This document shows positions 15,308-16,974 of a stretch of DNA of 16,974 nt, piece by piece. The stretch is from Lachnospiraceae bacterium. GTDB taxonomy: Bacteria; Bacillota; Clostridia; Lachnospirales; Lachnospiraceae. A program made the translations under genes and the position numbers. The notes under the pieces were generated by a model that was not told where the DNA came from, made no database searches, and worked only from the letters and a program-made list of their open reading frames with translations. The stretch spans positions 1,067 to 18,040 of the forward strand of contig JAHZHB010000086.1 of the NCBI GenBank assembly GCA_019420465.1, read 5' to 3'. Position 1 is the stretch's first letter. Each line of letters opens with the position of its first letter.

Positions 15308-16722
15308 TGAAACTGTCACTTTCCCTGAAATTTATCATCTTTTATATGCTTCTCGCTGTCAGTGGCTTTGTTCTGTTAAACACAGCCGGTGCACATATGG
15401 TCGAACAGCACATCATCAGCCGGGAAACCTCCCGGCTGTATACTTCAGCAACCTCCCTGGCCTCGACAAAGGCGATCCGCTCCTACCGGGATGCCCAGAC
15501 ACTGAATGCCACACAGGAAATGCTGAAAGCAGTAGCCAATACCGAACAGCTCGATATCCTGATACTGGATACCCAGGGTACACTGGTATTAGACACTTCT
15601 TCCACCGAAGAAAGCCAGAGCCAGTTAAACGGTTTTGATCCGGCAGCTTCGAGAAACAGCTACTATACCATCAATGATTATTTTGGTCATTACAATGCTG
15701 ATCAGTTAAATGTCACAGTTCCCATCACGATCAATATGTCTACCCGGGGGTATGTCTCCATGCATGAGCCGATGACCCAGGTACTGGCTGACCGTGAAAA
15801 ACTGCTGTTTCTGATCCTCAAGTTTTACGTTGTATGTCTGGCTCTGTTTTTCTGCCTGATTCTTATGCTGCTTTTCACTGTGCACCTGCCATTAAAAAAG
15901 ATTACCCGCGGTGCCAGAGAATTTGCCGCAGGCAACCTCGAATACCAGATTCCGATCCATTCCAAGGACGAGATGGGGTATCTGTCCAACACGCTAAACT
16001 ACATGGCTGACGAGATGCGGCAAAACGACCAGTTCCAGAAAAACTTTATTTCCAATGTATCCCACGATTTCCGCTCTCCGCTGACATCGATCAAAGGCTA
16101 CGTGGAGGCCATTTTAGACGGCACGATCCCGCATGAAATGCAGGATCGCTACTTAAAGATCGTTCTTTTTGAGACATCACGGCTGACCAAGCTGACTCAG
16201 GGCATGCTGCAGCTGAACGATCTGGATGCCAAGGCATACATGCTCAATATCCGCGATTTTGACTTAAACCCTCTGATCAAAAATACTGCAGCCTCCTTTG
16301 AAGGCACCTGCCGTAAACGCCATATTTCCATTGAACTCCTGCTTTCCTCTCCACAGGAATATGTATCTGCCGATATGGAAAAGATCCAGCAGGTGATGTA
16401 CAATCTGATCGACAATGCGATCAAATTCAGTGGAACAGATTCAACGATCACGATCGAGACGACTTCGAAAAATGAGCTGGTCTTTGTTTCCGTCAAGGAT
16501 CAGGGCAGTGGTATCCCGCAGAAGGATCTTGGCAAAATCTGGACCCGCTTTTACAAGCAGGATCTGTCCCGCGGCAAGGATCGCACCGGAACCGGTCTGG
16601 GCTTAAGTATTGTCAAAGAGATCATCAATACCCACAAACAAAATATCAATGTCATCAGTACCGAGGGTGTCGGCACCGAATTTATCTTCACCTTGGCCCG
16701 CGCCAGCCATACGGAGCACTGA
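15307..16722 (+). CDS. Sensor histidine kinase, HAMP-HisKA-HATPase type
   Basis: This 471-residue protein is the partner of the upstream regulator. In order: membrane helix 1 (about 8-26), an extracytoplasmic sensor (about 30-164; region LDILILDTQGTLVLDTS suggests a PAS/Cache-like fold), membrane helix 2 (about 166-192), HAMP (about 193-240), HisKA with the phosphorylated His253 in SNVSHDFRSPLTS, and HATPase (about 355-467) with the N box NLIDNAIKF, G1 DQGSGIP and G2 GTGLGLSIV. It should autophosphorylate on His253 and pass the phosphate to Asp55 of the regulator. The start overlaps the preceding stop as TGATG, implying translational coupling. The sensor ligand is unknown. The nearby HtrA-like gene is compatible with an envelope-stress role, but this is only context. 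Confidence 0.94.
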   Translation: MKLSLSLKFIIFYMLLAVSGFVLLNTAGAHMVEQHIISRETSRLYTSATSLASTKAIRSYRDAQTLNATQEMLKAVANTEQLDILILDTQGTLVLDTSSTEESQSQLNGFDPAASRNSYYTINDYFGHYNADQLNVTVPITINMSTRGYVSMHEPMTQVLADREKLLFLILKFYVVCLALFFCLILMLLFTVHLPLKKITRGAREFAAGNLEYQIPIHSKDEMGYLSNTLNYMADEMRQNDQFQKNFISNVSHDFRSPLTSIKGYVEAILDGTIPHEMQDRYLKIVLFETSRLTKLTQGMLQLNDLDAKAYMLNIRDFDLNPLIKNTAASFEGTCRKRHISIELLLSSPQEYVSADMEKIQQVMYNLIDNAIKFSGTDSTITIETTSKNELVFVSVKDQGSGIPQKDLGKIWTRFYKQDLSRGKDRTGTGLGLSIVKEIINTHKQNINVISTEGVGTEFIFTLARASHTEH

Positions 16723-16745
16723 GTCCACAGTTTATAGAAAAAGGG

Positions 16746-16974
16746 AATGCCCCCTCACGCACCGGACGGACTGACACCGCCGATATATCTGCCTGCAAAC
16801 AAATGCAACGCCTGTCTGAGCTAATCGTCAACTGCGACTAATGCGCTCGCATAAGCGAGCTCGCGCATAAGTCTCCGTAGACGCTGGATCTCATCCAGGC
16901 TAAAAGCGCATTTTTAATCGTTTGCAGGCAGATATATCGGCGGTGTCAGTCCGTCCGGTGCGTGAGGGGGCATT
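16746..16974. repeat. Long perfect inverted repeat element (55-bp arms, 119-bp structured centre)
   Basis: The left arm 16746-16800 and right arm 16920-16974 are perfect reverse complements over 55 bases. The centre (16801-16919) folds further: AAATGC/GCATTT and GCCTG/CAGGC extend the main stem past small bulges, and inside lie GCTCGC-ATAA-GCGAGC (16845-16860), GTCT-CCGT-AGAC (16871-16882) and CTGGAT-CTC-ATCCAG (16884-16898). No coding frame of note is present. It starts 23 bp after the histidine kinase stop. The right arm ends exactly at the window edge, so the outer border is unproven. It could be a MITE-like element, a large palindromic repeat or RNA structure that also terminates the mutS2 operon, or an assembly effect at a repeat. 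Confidence 0.8.

Noticed and set aside
1..16974. CRISPR array, tRNA, rRNA, insertion sequence or phage genes
   Set aside because: Looked for on both strands; no regular repeat-spacer pattern, cloverleaf, transposase or phage protein was found.

Overview
The window reads as a chromosomal segment of a gut-type Firmicute, most likely a Lachnospiraceae (Clostridia). The evidence is moderate GC, AAAGGAG-type ribosome binding sites, a YhaM exoribonuclease, MutS2 with a Smr domain, a long ferredoxin/GltD-like flavoprotein of clostridial type, and no rRNA, tRNA, CRISPR array or insertion sequence. The species cannot be fixed from the sequence alone.

Layout. (A) 1-4170, minus strand: one probable autoregulated operon reading tetR, a 928-residue iron-sulfur flavoprotein, a HypA-like zinc/nickel protein and a membrane protein cut by the window edge. 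A TTGACA/TACAAT promoter and a 40-bp nested palindrome lie just upstream of tetR. (B) 4279-5822, minus strand: a GNAT acetyltransferase followed by an EamA-type exporter. (C) 6046-6522, plus strand: a small secreted lipoprotein ending in a run of three stem-loops. (D) 6669-7949, minus strand: a flavin split-barrel (NimA/PNPOx-like) protein, an eroded YczE/kinase-like membrane gene and a MarR regulator, with overlapping ends. (E) 8262-12091, minus strand: the rRNA uracil methyltransferase RlmD/RlmCD, YhaM, and a membrane-anchored HtrA-like protein whose catalytic His and Asp are replaced and whose Ser motif is disrupted. (F) 12215-16722, plus strand: mutS2, an OmpR-type response regulator and its histidine kinase, packed 12 bp apart and then overlapping by 1 bp. 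(G) 16746-16974: a perfect 55-bp inverted repeat around a structured 119-bp centre, ending exactly at the window edge.

How the parts may work together. Regions E and F hold RNA and ribosome upkeep genes (RlmD, YhaM, MutS2) beside envelope signalling genes (HtrA-like protein, two-component system). Region A looks like a ligand- or stress-induced redox module. HypA normally serves NiFe hydrogenase maturation, but no hydrogenase is visible here, so its partner is unknown. Region D looks like a locus losing genes: only the flavin protein and MarR remain intact.

The observations most worth following are the long inverted-repeat element at the right edge, the HtrA-like protein with no recognisable triad, the tetR/flavoprotein/HypA operon with its operator, and the eroded gene in region D.
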